DNA from: Neobacillus niacini
GTDB lineage: Bacteria; Bacillota; Bacilli; Bacillales; Cytobacillaceae
Assembly: GCF_019749295.1 (NCBI RefSeq)
Contig: NZ_JACWFG010000021.1
Location: 1-43,423, forward strand
DNA length: 43,423 bases
Direction of reading: 5' to 3'
Shown here: positions 33,229 to 42,016 of the stretch, piece after piece
Position numbering within the stretch: the first letter of the stretch is position 1
Layout of the letters: every line of letters starts with the position of its first letter
Program-made: the position numbers and the translations under genes
The notes under the pieces: model-generated
What the model was told of the DNA's origin: nothing
The model's input: only the letters and a program-made list of their open reading frames with translations
Databases searched by the model: none

Positions 33229-34467
33229 ATGGTTAAGTACACACTATGCCTATCTGGTGGAGGGTTCAGAGCCTCGCTTTTTCACGCTGGATTAGTCCGA
33301 AGATTAATTTACCTTGACCTTTTTAAACATATTCATAGAATTAATTCTATTTCAGGTGGTTCGATTACAGCAGGACTCATCATGAAGGAATTAACTGTAA
33401 AATCATTTTCAGATGTTGATGACTTCGACCAAAGAGTTATCGTTCCACTAATAAAATTCATCCAATCTTCACCACGCAAAAAAATATATAAAATAAACCC
33501 TTTAAACAATAATCCACATAAGTTTTCGAAATACGTCGATCAACAATTGTTCAATGGGCTTGCATTTTCGGATTTGTGTAAATTTCCTGCTTGGCATTGT
33601 TATGCCACATCCTTAAATTCCGCCATGTCATGGAAGTTCTCGCAAACGGAAATTGGTGATTCTGCAACAGGTTTTTCACAGCCATCGCACATTGATAAAG
33701 TGGCAGATGGGATTGTAGCTTCTGCATGTTTTCCACCTTTATTTAAACCATTTAAATTTAATACCGAAGGAAGAAGCTTTGTTCTGAAATGGGTAAATGG
33801 ACAACTTCTCAACGTTCCTAACTCATCTCCACCATCGTCAATTTTTTTAACTGATGGTGGTGTTTATGACAACCTAGGTTCTGAATCTGTTATTACCAAA
33901 AAAGCAGATTTCATTGTCTCTGATGCTTCTGGAGTTGTTGATCATTGGGGCAATACAAAGCCAAATAAATTTTTTATGATGAAGAGAACAATTGATGTAT
34001 CAATGGACCAAAATGGGAAACTACGAAGAAGGTTACTATTTAATTCATTAAATGCCAACAGCGTATTGGTTGAATTGGCTAAGCCTTTGGATACCTATAC
34101 AAAAAAAGTAGTTCCTGACAAAGATTCCCCTACACCTCCAGAACAAATGCCTATTTATCCAGAAATTCATCGTGATTTTCAGAAAGCTATTGGTACGATT
34201 CGAACCGATTTAAACGCTTTCCATGACTTTGAAATCCATACTCTCATATGGAATGGAATGGTTAAAATTGATGCTGCAATGAAAAGATGGTGCCCTCATT
34301 TAATAAAGGAACAGCATTGGAATGATGTTCCAAATTTAAACTCTATTGATTTCCCTACTGCAGCAGAAGTCCTTAATAAAGGAAGCAAGACAAATATATG
34401 GGGAAAACAGCATCAGGAGTTACATTCAGAAAAAAAATTGGTCGATAACATTTCAAATATTTTATAG
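33229..34467 (+). CDS. Patatin-like phospholipase
   Basis: A 412-residue predicted lipid acyl hydrolase. The oxyanion loop is LSGGGFRA (residues 8-15), the nucleophile is Ser42 in SISGGS (the usual GxSxG has Ser instead of the first Gly) and the Asp of the dyad is Asp209 in TDGGVYDNLG. There is no signal peptide, so it acts in the cytoplasm. AAGGAG precedes the ATG. The metallo-hydrolase gene starts 12 nt later. Intracellular patatins of this sort serve as membrane-attacking effectors in several antiphage systems (for example CapV of CBASS), but no cyclase is present here. Confidence 0.87.
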   Translation: MVKYTLCLSGGGFRASLFHAGLVRRLIYLDLFKHIHRINSISGGSITAGLIMKELTVKSFSDVDDFDQRVIVPLIKFIQSSPRKKIYKINPLNNNPHKFSKYVDQQLFNGLAFSDLCKFPAWHCYATSLNSAMSWKFSQTEIGDSATGFSQPSHIDKVADGIVASACFPPLFKPFKFNTEGRSFVLKWVNGQLLNVPNSSPPSSIFLTDGGVYDNLGSESVITKKADFIVSDASGVVDHWGNTKPNKFFMMKRTIDVSMDQNGKLRRRLLFNSLNANSVLVELAKPLDTYTKKVVPDKDSPTPPEQMPIYPEIHRDFQKAIGTIRTDLNAFHDFEIHTLIWNGMVKIDAAMKRWCPHLIKEQHWNDVPNLNSIDFPTAAEVLNKGSKTNIWGKQHQELHSEKKLVDNISNIL

Positions 34468-34479
34468 GGGGGTAACAGG

Positions 34480-35451
34480 ATGCTTATTCACACATTACAT
34501 GTAAAAAATGGGCAATGTGTAATGGTCGAGCACGAAAAAAGAACCACAATGATTGATATTCATAAATTATCTGAATCTGACAGAGCGGAAGAAATATTAA
34601 TAGAATCTGATAGATTTGTGAAAGAAACAGCTGGAGGTTATGTCTATACTGCAACGAATCCAATTAACTATTGGAACTCACGGATAGGCGGGTCAGCTTT
34701 TAGAACGATAATCACCCATCCTGATCACGACCATGTTCGTGGTTTCAAAGAATTCTATGAAAATGTCGGTACCACAAATTTGTGGATGCCTACTTCACAC
34801 ATAGCTACTCTGCCAAACACGGATGATGGGGATTTAATTAAACGCATTGTTGGAGGAAAAGTCTCTGGTGTTACTTTTGTAGAACCAAAACGTGGGTCTA
34901 ACAATATGTATTTTGGAACTGAAGAATATGACTGGGACCAAATACAAATTTTACATCCGGCAGCTTCCTATGCAGCTGAATCATCCAATCAAGGGTCCTA
35001 CTTAATAAAAATAAGTTACGGAAAAAGTTCTGTCATTATTGGTGGAGATACCGAAAAGGAAACGTTCGAATGGCTATACGAGAAATATCCAGATGAACTT
35101 AAATGTACCATCTTTATCGCTTCTCATCATGGACGGCAATCTGGGTGGCCTGGCAAAAAAGTGCTACAACATATGAACCCGCTAATGGTCGTAATTCCAA
35201 AGGGAAAAATTCTTCCAAAGGATTCAGCATTAGGAAATTATCGAGAAGCACTAGGTAGTGAGCGTTTTATAACAACATCTTATGCGGGAAATGTAAGAAT
35301 AAAATTAAGCAGGAATGACGAAGTTGCTCTGTTCGAATGTGAACGTGATTATGTTAATAAACAACTGCCAAGCATGTTGGCGAAGGCGAGAGAGTTAAGA
35401 CAAAATAGTGCTTTAGAAAATATTTTCCTTAACTTATTAAGAACGAAGTAA
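34480..35451 (+). CDS. Metallo-beta-lactamase-fold hydrolase (ComEC-like)
   Basis: This 323-residue MBL-fold enzyme has metal ligands in HPDHDH (residues 80-85), IIGGDTE and ASHHGRQSG. The HxDxDH form is that of ComEC-type nucleases or phosphodiesterases. There are no membrane segments. GGGGGG lies upstream of the ATG. Coupling to the patatin gene (12-nt gap, one promoter) suggests they act together, perhaps the hydrolase restraining or supplying a signal for the phospholipase. That link is inference. Confidence 0.85.
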   Translation: MLIHTLHVKNGQCVMVEHEKRTTMIDIHKLSESDRAEEILIESDRFVKETAGGYVYTATNPINYWNSRIGGSAFRTIITHPDHDHVRGFKEFYENVGTTNLWMPTSHIATLPNTDDGDLIKRIVGGKVSGVTFVEPKRGSNNMYFGTEEYDWDQIQILHPAASYAAESSNQGSYLIKISYGKSSVIIGGDTEKETFEWLYEKYPDELKCTIFIASHHGRQSGWPGKKVLQHMNPLMVVIPKGKILPKDSALGNYREALGSERFITTSYAGNVRIKLSRNDEVALFECERDYVNKQLPSMLAKARELRQNSALENIFLNLLRTK

Positions 35452-35482
35452 TATAGGTTGTTTAACCTATATGCTATTTTTG
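35451..35482 (+). terminator. First terminator of the patatin operon
   Basis: ATATAGGTT-GTTT-AACCTATAT then GCTATTTTTG; overlaps the stop codon. Confidence 0.7.
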
Positions 35483-35485
35483 TTT

Positions 35486-35519
35486 AAGTAGCTTGGCAGC
35501 ATTGCCTCGCTACTTTTTT
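35486..35519 (+). terminator. Second terminator of the patatin operon
   Basis: AAGTAGC-tt-GGCA-gcat-TGCC-tc-GCTACTT then TTTT. Confidence 0.78.
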
Positions 35520-35640
35520 CATGAAGCTGCCTCTTTTCTCTTGTTAATAAATATATAATTCAAAAGAATCATTTTAGTTATCCTATTTTTTATCGAATAG
35601 TGTAGAATAAACAGGAATACGATTTTAGGGGGAATGGAAA

Positions 35641-35895
35641 ATGATTACTAATAGAGGTAATGGCAAAATCGAATCACATTTATATTTAATTAAAAACAAA
35701 GGAGTTTCTAGACTCATTGAATTACATATTGGGGCAGTTGTGATGGAAGAAGGGGGTGAAAATTCTGCAGTCTACTTTGGAAAAGCAGTTGTTAGCGGCG
35801 GAGAAAATAATTCCTGGTCACAATTAAAAGCTGATTCAAGAGAAGAAGCGTTAAAAGAACTTAAAGAAATTTGTGATAAATCCTTCAATAAGTAA
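35641..35895 (+). CDS. Hypothetical protein (84 aa)
   Basis: A small soluble protein with strong ribosome site (AGGGGGAATGG) before ATG 35641 and a terminator right after its stop. It reads as mostly beta strand (SHLYLIKNKGVSRLIELHIGA) followed by an acidic helix (SREEALKELKEICDKSFNK). The family is not recognised. It may be a leftover or accessory of the neighbouring patatin modules. Confidence 0.7.
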   Translation: MITNRGNGKIESHLYLIKNKGVSRLIELHIGAVVMEEGGENSAVYFGKAVVSGGENNSWSQLKADSREEALKELKEICDKSFNK

Positions 35896-36069
35896 GAAAA
35901 AAAATAACGTTCGGTGTGATGACCGATCGTTATTTTTTCTGGTGTTTTCTCTTAATCTTTTATAGGTTTCTACTATTAAATGCTTTTTAGTTCTCACGTT
36001 GCAGTAATCCGTCATATAACTGTCAAACATATCATACATAATGATGTCTTTAAACTCGCTGTTCTCCAA
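35851..36069 (-). CDS. Doubtful small frame (72 aa)
   Basis: TTG 36069 with AGGAT 7 nt upstream opens a frame beginning MENSEFKDIIMYDMFDSYM. The last 20 codons run through the terminator hairpin at 35896-35939, which a normal gene would avoid. It is probably a 3'-truncated relic following the frame at 36091 on the same strand. Confidence 0.28.
   Translation of the reverse strand: MENSEFKDIIMYDMFDSYMTDYCNVRTKKHLIVETYKRLRENTRKNNDRSSHRTLFFFLLIEGFITNFFKFF
35896..35939. terminator. Terminator after the 84-aa gene
   Basis: AATAACG-t-TCGGT and ACCGA-t-CGTTATT form a stem with A-rich and T-rich flanks, usable on both strands. Confidence 0.85.
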
Positions 36070-36090
36070 AACGATTATCCTGATTTACTA

Positions 36091-36321
36091 TTAAAAATTT
36101 AGGTTGGTTTCGTATTGGGGATATAGTCCATGCCTCTTTAGGCATCTTTGCTCCGTATACGTAAAACTATCCCTATCAAGCCAAAGTGTTTCGCCAGTTT
36201 CAAAAGACAAAACCAGCATGTTATCAATCCATGATATGAATCTACCTTTTGATTTCAAAGTATTTGTCCAAACAAGCTTACCGTTGCTGTCCCATCCAGT
36301 AACACATCCCTCACCTTCCAT
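36091..36321 (-). CDS. Hypothetical protein, beta-propeller-like fragment (76 aa)
   Basis: Reads CVTGWDSNGKLVWTNTLKSKG and FETGETLWLDRDSFTY, a repeat style seen in PQQ/WD-type propellers or in small beta proteins. No ribosome site precedes ATG 36321 and a stop lies five codons upstream. The patatin remnant begins 6 nt from its start on the other strand. It may be a real small gene or a fragment cut by the same rearrangement. Confidence 0.35.
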   Translation of the reverse strand: MEGEGCVTGWDSNGKLVWTNTLKSKGRFISWIDNMLVLSFETGETLWLDRDSFTYTEQRCLKRHGLYPQYETNLNF

Positions 36322-36327
36322 TATATG

Positions 36328-36649
36328 AAATGCCTATCTACCAAGAGATTCATCGAGATTTTAAGAAGGCCATAGGTACTAGTCGAACTGATTTATACTC
36401 TTTTCACGACATCGAAATTCAGGCCCTTATCTGGAACGGTATGGTTAAAATTGATGCTGTATGAAAAGATGGTGCCCTCATTTAATTAATAAAGAGCATT
36501 GGACGAATGTTCCACAATTAAATTCTGTTGATTTCTCAAGTGCAGCCAATATCCTTAACAGAGGGAGTAAGACGGTCTTGTAGGGCAAACAACATAAGGA
36601 ATTACACAGGGATAAAAAGTTAGTTGACATCATTTCTGAAATCTTATAG
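36328..36649 (+). pseudogene. Patatin gene remnant (3' end)
   Basis: From MPIYQEIHRDFKKAIGTSRT to DKKLVDIISEIL and stop, this matches the last 105 or so residues of the intact patatin at 33229. A one-base deletion near 36459 shifts the frame (intact GCTGCAATG, here GCTGTATG), and a Trp codon has become TAG at 36581. The GGGGGA that would serve a following metallo-hydrolase gene is still there. From 36650 to 36812 there is only decayed sequence. The 5' two thirds of the gene are gone. Confidence 0.9.
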
Positions 36650-36812
36650 GGGGATAAGCTCAAGCTAATACCGTTTTCACAAAAGACCTTGGTCAGTACT
36701 GTCACTAGTAACCATTATTAAAAGAAATTGAAGAGGGTTAGCAACGTATTCGTTGCATTATTGAAAAAATGACAAAAGTAGAAAACGCTAATCAAATATA
36801 AAGGATGATTGT

Positions 36813-38576
36813 ATGTCAACTAAAGGAGAATTTATCACTTATCCTGTGGGACAAGGATTATTTTACGCTGGAAAGTTAATTAAAGATAATGATGAATTTA
36901 ATTTTATTTATGATTGTGGTAGTAACTCGCAAGAAATGCATTTAAAGAAATGTATAACTGAATATAGAACTTTTAATGATACTAAAGATATTGATATGTT
37001 AGTTATTTCTCATTTTGATAGAGATCATATTAATGGATTAGATGAAATAGCAGGTCACTATAATATTAAAAGAATTTTCTTCCCCTATTTCAAAAATATG
37101 AATATTAATCTGTTCTCATACGAACTAGAAATTCTAAGACTTAAAGGAGTCATTCAGTCAGAAACTAAGGTAATATCTACGAGTATACCTGAAGGTCAAG
37201 ATCCTAAGAAAAAAAATCCTGAATTTCCTGAGTTAGAGGAACTGGAAGAAGATGCATCTAAAACTCCTACAAAACTGAAATTACAGGTACCTAAGCCTAA
37301 TAAAGATCCTGGTAAAAACACTCATATAGACGTTAAAGAAGAAGATTTATATAAGTCCTTTAAAATCTTAGAATTGAAAAATAATCAATTCAAGGTATTT
37401 GATTGGTTGTTTGATTTTTATAACTATCCATTATCAACGACTGAAATAAGAAATATAAATAAATCTTTCAGAGATTTTATTAGCACGCATAAAATAAAAG
37501 ATTTCAAGGATTTTATTAGCCGTGAGGAAATACGGAAACCTTTTGTTGAAAATGTATTTTCTAAGAAGAATATTCAAGCATATACATATATTAGTAATAA
37601 TATTAGTCTATGTATGATGCATGCTCCTGAACGAGTTTTAACTTGTAAAGAGAGAATTGCTACCCTGTTAACTGGTGATTTAAGTCTAAAAGATAATAAA
37701 ATTTTTAAGAATTTCAATGAACAATATAGTTATATTATGTCAAAATTGAAAGTTTTTTTTATACCTCATCATGGTTCTAGAAATAACTGGAATGACCAAC
37801 TGATGTATTTATACTGTAAAAAGGCTTTGTCAATTGCTACAGTTGGATCGGGTAAGGGACATCCTGATTTTGAAGTAATTTCAAAAATCTTCTTATCCAA
37901 AAATGATGTTGTATGTATTACTGAAAAATTTGATAGTTATAAATACATTATAGATCAAAAGGCACCTGTTACAGCATTAAGCACAAAACCAGGCTCACCT
38001 AATGGGAAAAATGGTTGGTATAAATCTGATGTACAAGTTAGTTTAAGTGCAACAGATTCAGGATTCGGTGGGGTTAAAACGGAATACCGTAAAAATGGTG
38101 GTCCATGGACACCCTACAATGGGGCCTTTAAACTAAATAAAGATGAAACATACATAATCGATTATCGCGGCACAGACAATGTTAGTAATACTGAAGGATT
38201 TAATACAAAAATAATTAATTTAGATAAAACAGCTCCTGCACTAAACATTGGTTTAGACAAATCATCATTATGGCCAGCTGATCAAAGGATGGTTACAGTT
38301 ACTGTTCAAATTAATGCTACTGATGCCACATCAGATATTGATTCCGTGATGTTAACATCCATTTCAAGCAACGAAGACCATAATCCTGATGATATTCAAG
38401 CAAATTTGAATACACCTATTACTGACTTTACTGATTCCTTTGAACTTCGTGCTGATCGAATAAGTAATGAAAATGACCGTGTATATACGATTACTTATAC
38501 AGCTACGGATAAGGCGGGAAATGTGACAACTAAAAGTGTTACCGTTTCAGTACCACATGAAAAATCTAAAAAATAA
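36813..38576 (+). CDS. Metallo-hydrolase fused to OmpL47/Ig-like domains
   Basis: A 587-residue protein. Residues 1 to about 380 form an MBL-fold enzyme with HFDRDH (67-72), LLTGDLS and IPHHGSRNNW, and an insert rich in Lys, Glu and Pro (about 125-185). From residue about 381 it changes to extracellular-type domains: NGWYKSDVQVSLSATDSG, YRKNGGPWTPYNG and YRGTDNVSN, then a further beta domain ending TATDKAGNVTTKSVTVSV. There is no signal peptide or membrane anchor. AAAGGATG precedes the ATG. The architecture looks like an accidental join of a cytoplasmic enzyme to the tail of a secreted protein gene. Confidence 0.8.
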   Translation: MSTKGEFITYPVGQGLFYAGKLIKDNDEFNFIYDCGSNSQEMHLKKCITEYRTFNDTKDIDMLVISHFDRDHINGLDEIAGHYNIKRIFFPYFKNMNINLFSYELEILRLKGVIQSETKVISTSIPEGQDPKKKNPEFPELEELEEDASKTPTKLKLQVPKPNKDPGKNTHIDVKEEDLYKSFKILELKNNQFKVFDWLFDFYNYPLSTTEIRNINKSFRDFISTHKIKDFKDFISREEIRKPFVENVFSKKNIQAYTYISNNISLCMMHAPERVLTCKERIATLLTGDLSLKDNKIFKNFNEQYSYIMSKLKVFFIPHHGSRNNWNDQLMYLYCKKALSIATVGSGKGHPDFEVISKIFLSKNDVVCITEKFDSYKYIIDQKAPVTALSTKPGSPNGKNGWYKSDVQVSLSATDSGFGGVKTEYRKNGGPWTPYNGAFKLNKDETYIIDYRGTDNVSNTEGFNTKIINLDKTAPALNIGLDKSSLWPADQRMVTVTVQINATDATSDIDSVMLTSISSNEDHNPDDIQANLNTPITDFTDSFELRADRISNENDRVYTITYTATDKAGNVTTKSVTVSVPHEKSKK

Positions 38577-38597
38577 TTAAATGGTCTATTATTACGG

Positions 38598-38633
38598 AAA
38601 TCCGCTGATTCCTACTCATTAGGGGATTTTTTT
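38598..38633 (+). terminator. Weak terminator after the fusion gene
   Basis: AAATCC and GGATTT pair over a 20-nt loop, followed by T residues. Confidence 0.45.
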
Positions 38634-38738
38634 GTTGTATAAATTTTCTCTTAAAGAATTATGTTGTTTTTTACTACAATGTTTTACGTTAGAAGAATTG
38701 ACGACTCTATTAGCTAACAGTTTCACTTCGAATCAACT

Positions 38739-38978
38739 ATGGAAAGGTTTATGTCTAATAAGTCTCAGCATGACATATCTTTCAGCGTTTTTGATATTAT
38801 TTACTTCAAAGGTGAAAAGATTACGAGTTTACAATTATTGGACCGAAAAGAAATCCTTGAAAAAGTAATCAAGGAGGACACGCCACTCTTAAATAAAGTT
38901 AGATGGATAGAGGGCAATGCTGAACAATACTTTGAATTGATTCAACAGCATGACCTTTTTATCTATCATTTGGAATAA
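38739..38978 (+). pseudogene. ATP-dependent DNA ligase fragment
   Basis: This 79-codon frame (FSVFDIIYFKGEKITSLQLLDRKEILEKVI, NKVRWIEGNAEQYFELIQQHDL) matches the middle of the adenylation domain of LigD/LigB-type ligases, where VFD-x-Y is followed by the LLxRK segment. It breaks off just before the expected EGIV motif. Both the catalytic Lys region and the C-terminal half are absent. It has no clear ribosome site. Confidence 0.75.
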
Positions 38979-39178
38979 TAATCCTTATTAGATTAATTTC
39001 CAACCCGAAACCATAAATGGATATATAAGGTGATAATTTTACATTCGATTGCACCCTTATTTCATGAAATCTCATTGTAACAAAGATAAACTTCATCAAA
39101 TTGACAAAATATCCCTCAGAATTCTACCCTAATCTTTGGTAATAATATAATAGAAGACAAAATGATGGAGGTTCATAA

Positions 39179-39625
39179 ATGGAAAATCAGTTAGTCAGCA
39201 TACTTAACAAACAAATTGCAAACTGGTCTGTATTGTATATCAAGTTACATAACTATCACTGGTATGTGAAGGGTGGCCAGTTTTTCACACTACATGCTAA
39301 ATTTGAGGAATTTTATAACGAGGCTGGACTGCATGTTGATGAGTTGGCAGAACGTTTACTAGCAATAGGAGGCAACCCTGTAGCTACTATGAAAGAGTGC
39401 CTTGAACTTTCTTCTGTTCAAGAAGCAAATGGAAACGAATCAGCTGAGGAAATGGTTCAAACCATCATCAATGATTTCTCCATTATTATTGGTGAGTTAA
39501 AAGAAGGTATGGCCCTTGCTGGTGAAAAGGACGATGAAACAACAGGTGACATGCTCCTAGCCATCCATTCTGGACTTGAAAAACATGTGTGGATGCTGAC
39601 AGCATTTCTTGGTAAGTCAATCTAA
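39179..39625 (+). CDS. dps: Dps-family ferritin-like protein
   Basis: A 148-residue DNA-protection/iron-storage protein that forms dodecamers and oxidises ferrous iron with peroxide. Ferroxidase residues are His and Asp in LHNYHWYVKG, FTLHAKFEEFY and LHVDELAERL. GGAGG lies before the ATG, and a TATAAT at 39146-39151 is a likely -10 box. In B. subtilis such genes are controlled by PerR or sigma B; I see no clear box for either. It stands alone at the right border of the decayed region. Confidence 0.92.
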   Translation: MENQLVSILNKQIANWSVLYIKLHNYHWYVKGGQFFTLHAKFEEFYNEAGLHVDELAERLLAIGGNPVATMKECLELSSVQEANGNESAEEMVQTIINDFSIIIGELKEGMALAGEKDDETTGDMLLAIHSGLEKHVWMLTAFLGKSI

Positions 39626-39640
39626 TTCCATAAATCAATC

Positions 39641-39670
39641 AAAAAAGAGACTATTCACTAGTCTCTTTTT
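39641..39670. terminator. Bidirectional terminator, dps / bdbC
   Basis: AAAAAGAGACTA-TTCAC-TAGTCTCTTTTT lies between convergent genes and overlaps the bdbC stop. Confidence 0.88.
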
Positions 39671-40065
39671 CTGCGTGCGATAAATACTAAGCAAACCGTA
39701 ATGATTGTAAATGCGGTAAACGCCAATATTGGAATGGTGATAAAACCAAGCCAATTAATATAATCTTTAGAGCAAGGAACACCACTCTTACACATTTCAA
39801 ATTGCTGCAAGTAAGGAATCTTTTGAAGTGCAGTATGGTAACCTGATATCAACATTCCGATAATGGATAATGGTAAAGCATATTTCAAAATATCGTTATC
39901 ATCTCGATAAAAAGCAATTCCCAGCATGATCGCTAAGGGATACATAAAGATTCGCTGATACCAGCATAGGGTACAAGGAATGTAATGAAGAACTTCACTG
40001 AAATATAAACTCCCTATGGTTGCAATTAAAGCTGCAACCCAAGATAGCAGCAAAGGTTTATTCAT
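39658..40065 (-). CDS. bdbC: Disulfide bond formation protein BdbC (DsbB family)
   Basis: This 135-residue, four-helix membrane quinone reductase reoxidises BdbD. Redox cysteines are in CTLCWYQR and the outer loop pair FEMCKSGVPC. Its start overlaps the end of bdbD by 8 nt. Confidence 0.93.
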   Translation of the reverse strand: MNKPLLLSWVAALIATIGSLYFSEVLHYIPCTLCWYQRIFMYPLAIMLGIAFYRDDNDILKYALPLSIIGMLISGYHTALQKIPYLQQFEMCKSGVPCSKDYINWLGFITIPILAFTAFTIITVCLVFIARRKRD

Positions 40066-40777
40066 TTCCTTCCCCCTTAGAGGCTTCCTCTACTAATTCA
40101 TTTAAATCGTCCATCGTTTTACCATCAAATCTCTTACCATTAACAAAAATGGTTGGAGTGCCAGAAACGCCTAGCTCCCCAGCAAGATCCTCATCACTTT
40201 TCCAAGCGTCCTCAGGAGCCTTGGTATCAAAATAAGCTGCTACCTTCTTAACCTCATCCTCACTAGCAATTTCTTTTAGCGTTTCTGTTAAGAATTCTTC
40301 TGTGAAAACATCGATTTTTTCATATCGAGTATCCTCCGGCTGTTTATCGTAAATAAGTTCATGAAACTCCCAAAACTTATCATTGCCCAGTTCGGAGTAA
40401 ACGGCTTCTGAAAATTTTGCTGTTCGTTTTGAATCGACATTAATAAACGGATAATGGAAATAGTAGAATTTAGCTTTTCCAGTATCAACAAATTCTTTAA
40501 CTATAAGCGGGACAACGTTGTCTGCAAAGTTTTTACAATTCGGGCATTTGTAATCACCAAATTCAACAATTGAAACAGGTGCAGATTCTTCACCCAGAAA
40601 GGGCTGATTGGCATAATCAATCTCTTCTTTACCTGCATTATCATCGGATTTTTGGTTATTAGCTAGAAAAATAAATCCAATAATAGCTACTGCAATCAAT
40701 CCAATAATCCAAAAAACAAATTTTGATGATGAGGATTTTGTTGGTTTGTTAACCTTCTTTTTCTTTTTCTGCGCCAT
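40058..40777 (-). CDS. bdbD: Thiol-disulfide oxidoreductase BdbD (DsbA family)
   Basis: This 239-residue membrane-anchored oxidase introduces disulfides in exported proteins. A lysine-rich start precedes one N-terminal membrane segment (VFWIIGLIAVAIIGFIFLA). The active site is CPNC, and the cis-proline loop is SGTPTIF. AAGGAG lies before the ATG. It forms an operon with bdbC. Confidence 0.94.
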   Translation of the reverse strand: MAQKKKKKVNKPTKSSSSKFVFWIIGLIAVAIIGFIFLANNQKSDDNAGKEEIDYANQPFLGEESAPVSIVEFGDYKCPNCKNFADNVVPLIVKEFVDTGKAKFYYFHYPFINVDSKRTAKFSEAVYSELGNDKFWEFHELIYDKQPEDTRYEKIDVFTEEFLTETLKEIASEDEVKKVAAYFDTKAPEDAWKSDEDLAGELGVSGTPTIFVNGKRFDGKTMDDLNELVEEASKGEGNE

Positions 40778-40925
40778 AATTGAACTCCTTATTTATTTAA
40801 TTTTTATCTACTAAACTTATGCTATTAACTATATAGCGGGATAAGTAAAAATTCCAGTTATTAGACTGAAGACCCCTACTAAGGTTAAAATAAAAGAAAT
40901 ACTAAAATGGTGAGGAGTTTATTAC

Positions 40926-41978
40926 ATGACGTCAACTAATTTACAGCATGGTTATATTGGTACATATACAAAAGGAGATAGTAAGGGAATTTATCGTTTT
41001 ACCTTAAACAATACTGAAGGAAAAATATCAGATATTAAAGCTGTTGCCACTCTTGAGAATCCAACCTATCTGAACCTGTCCAGCAGTAAAGAGTATTTAT
41101 ATGCTGTTGTCAAAGAGGGCAATTCCGGCGGGCTTGCTGCCTACTCTATTAGCGGCAATGGTGATTTAAATCCTATTAACCGCCAATTATCAGAAGGTTC
41201 TTCACCTTGCCATGTGAGTGTAGATAGTAAGAATCAATTTGTCTTCAGTGCAAATTACCATAAGGGAACAGTTGAATCACATTTAATTAATCCAGAAGAT
41301 GGTTCTGTACAGCCAAGCGTTTCTATTATGCAGCATGAAGGTTCAGGGCCTGACCCTAGGCAGGAAAAACCACATGTCCATTATGCAGGATTGACTCCAG
41401 ATGAAAAATATCTAGCGGCTATTGATTTAGGTACAGATTCACTAACCACTTATGAGTTAAATCCAGATGGAAAACTTACAAAAGCACAAGTTCTTCCTTT
41501 AAAATCTGGCAGCGGTCCACGGCACCTTACTTTTCATCCTAATGGGAAAATTGCTTATCTCATGACGGAATTTAGTTCGGAAGTTGTTGTTTTACGCTAT
41601 GATCAGGAAAGCGGAAGCTTTAAAGAAGAACAATACATCTCAACACTTCCTGCAGAGTTTACAGAAAATAATCAAGGAAGCGCAATCCATACTTCAGCAG
41701 ATGGACGCTTTGTTTATGCAGGTAATCGTGGTCATAACAGCATTGCTGTCTTTGCTGTCAACCAAGACACCGGAGCACTAAGTTTTGTGGAACATACGTC
41801 TACTGAAGGAGATTGGCCGAGAGATTTCGCCATTGATCCTAGCGGCAGATATATAGTTGCTTCCAACCAAGAATCCAGCAACCTGGTTTTATTTACTAGA
41901 GATGAAGGTACTGGAAAATTAACTCTAGTACAATCTGATATTCATGTACCACACCCGGTTTGTGTTAAGTTTATTTAG
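40926..41978 (+). CDS. Lactonase family protein (6-phosphogluconolactonase type)
   Basis: A 350-residue seven-bladed propeller of the YkgB/Pgl family. It has GYIGTYTKGDSKGIY at the start and repeated blade motifs (HVHYAGLTPDEKYLAAIDLG, PRHLTFHPNGKIAYLM, RDFAIDPSGRYIVASNQ). It probably hydrolyses 6-phosphogluconolactone in the pentose phosphate pathway. GAGGAG precedes the ATG by 8 nt. Confidence 0.9.
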   Translation: MTSTNLQHGYIGTYTKGDSKGIYRFTLNNTEGKISDIKAVATLENPTYLNLSSSKEYLYAVVKEGNSGGLAAYSISGNGDLNPINRQLSEGSSPCHVSVDSKNQFVFSANYHKGTVESHLINPEDGSVQPSVSIMQHEGSGPDPRQEKPHVHYAGLTPDEKYLAAIDLGTDSLTTYELNPDGKLTKAQVLPLKSGSGPRHLTFHPNGKIAYLMTEFSSEVVVLRYDQESGSFKEEQYISTLPAEFTENNQGSAIHTSADGRFVYAGNRGHNSIAVFAVNQDTGALSFVEHTSTEGDWPRDFAIDPSGRYIVASNQESSNLVLFTRDEGTGKLTLVQSDIHVPHPVCVKFI

Positions 41979-42016
41979 GATAGACACTAACAGGTTTTCA
42001 CATCTAATTGAATAAG

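Noticed and set aside
36450..36470. TGA in the patatin remnant as a second selenocysteine codon
   Set aside because: It arises from a one-base deletion compared with the intact copy, and a TAG follows at 36581; it is simple decay.
36650..36812. Possible remains of a small gene (KEIEEG, stop, QRIRCIIEKMTKVENANQ)
   Set aside because: Coding-like but interrupted by TAG, with no recognisable family; too short to call.
38632..38868. 78-codon frame after the fusion gene
   Set aside because: It overlaps the better supported ligase fragment in another frame and starts inside a terminator T-tract.
39101..39151. TTGACA at 39101 with TATAAT at 39146 as the dps promoter
   Set aside because: The spacing of 39 nt is far too long for one promoter; only the -10 is plausible.
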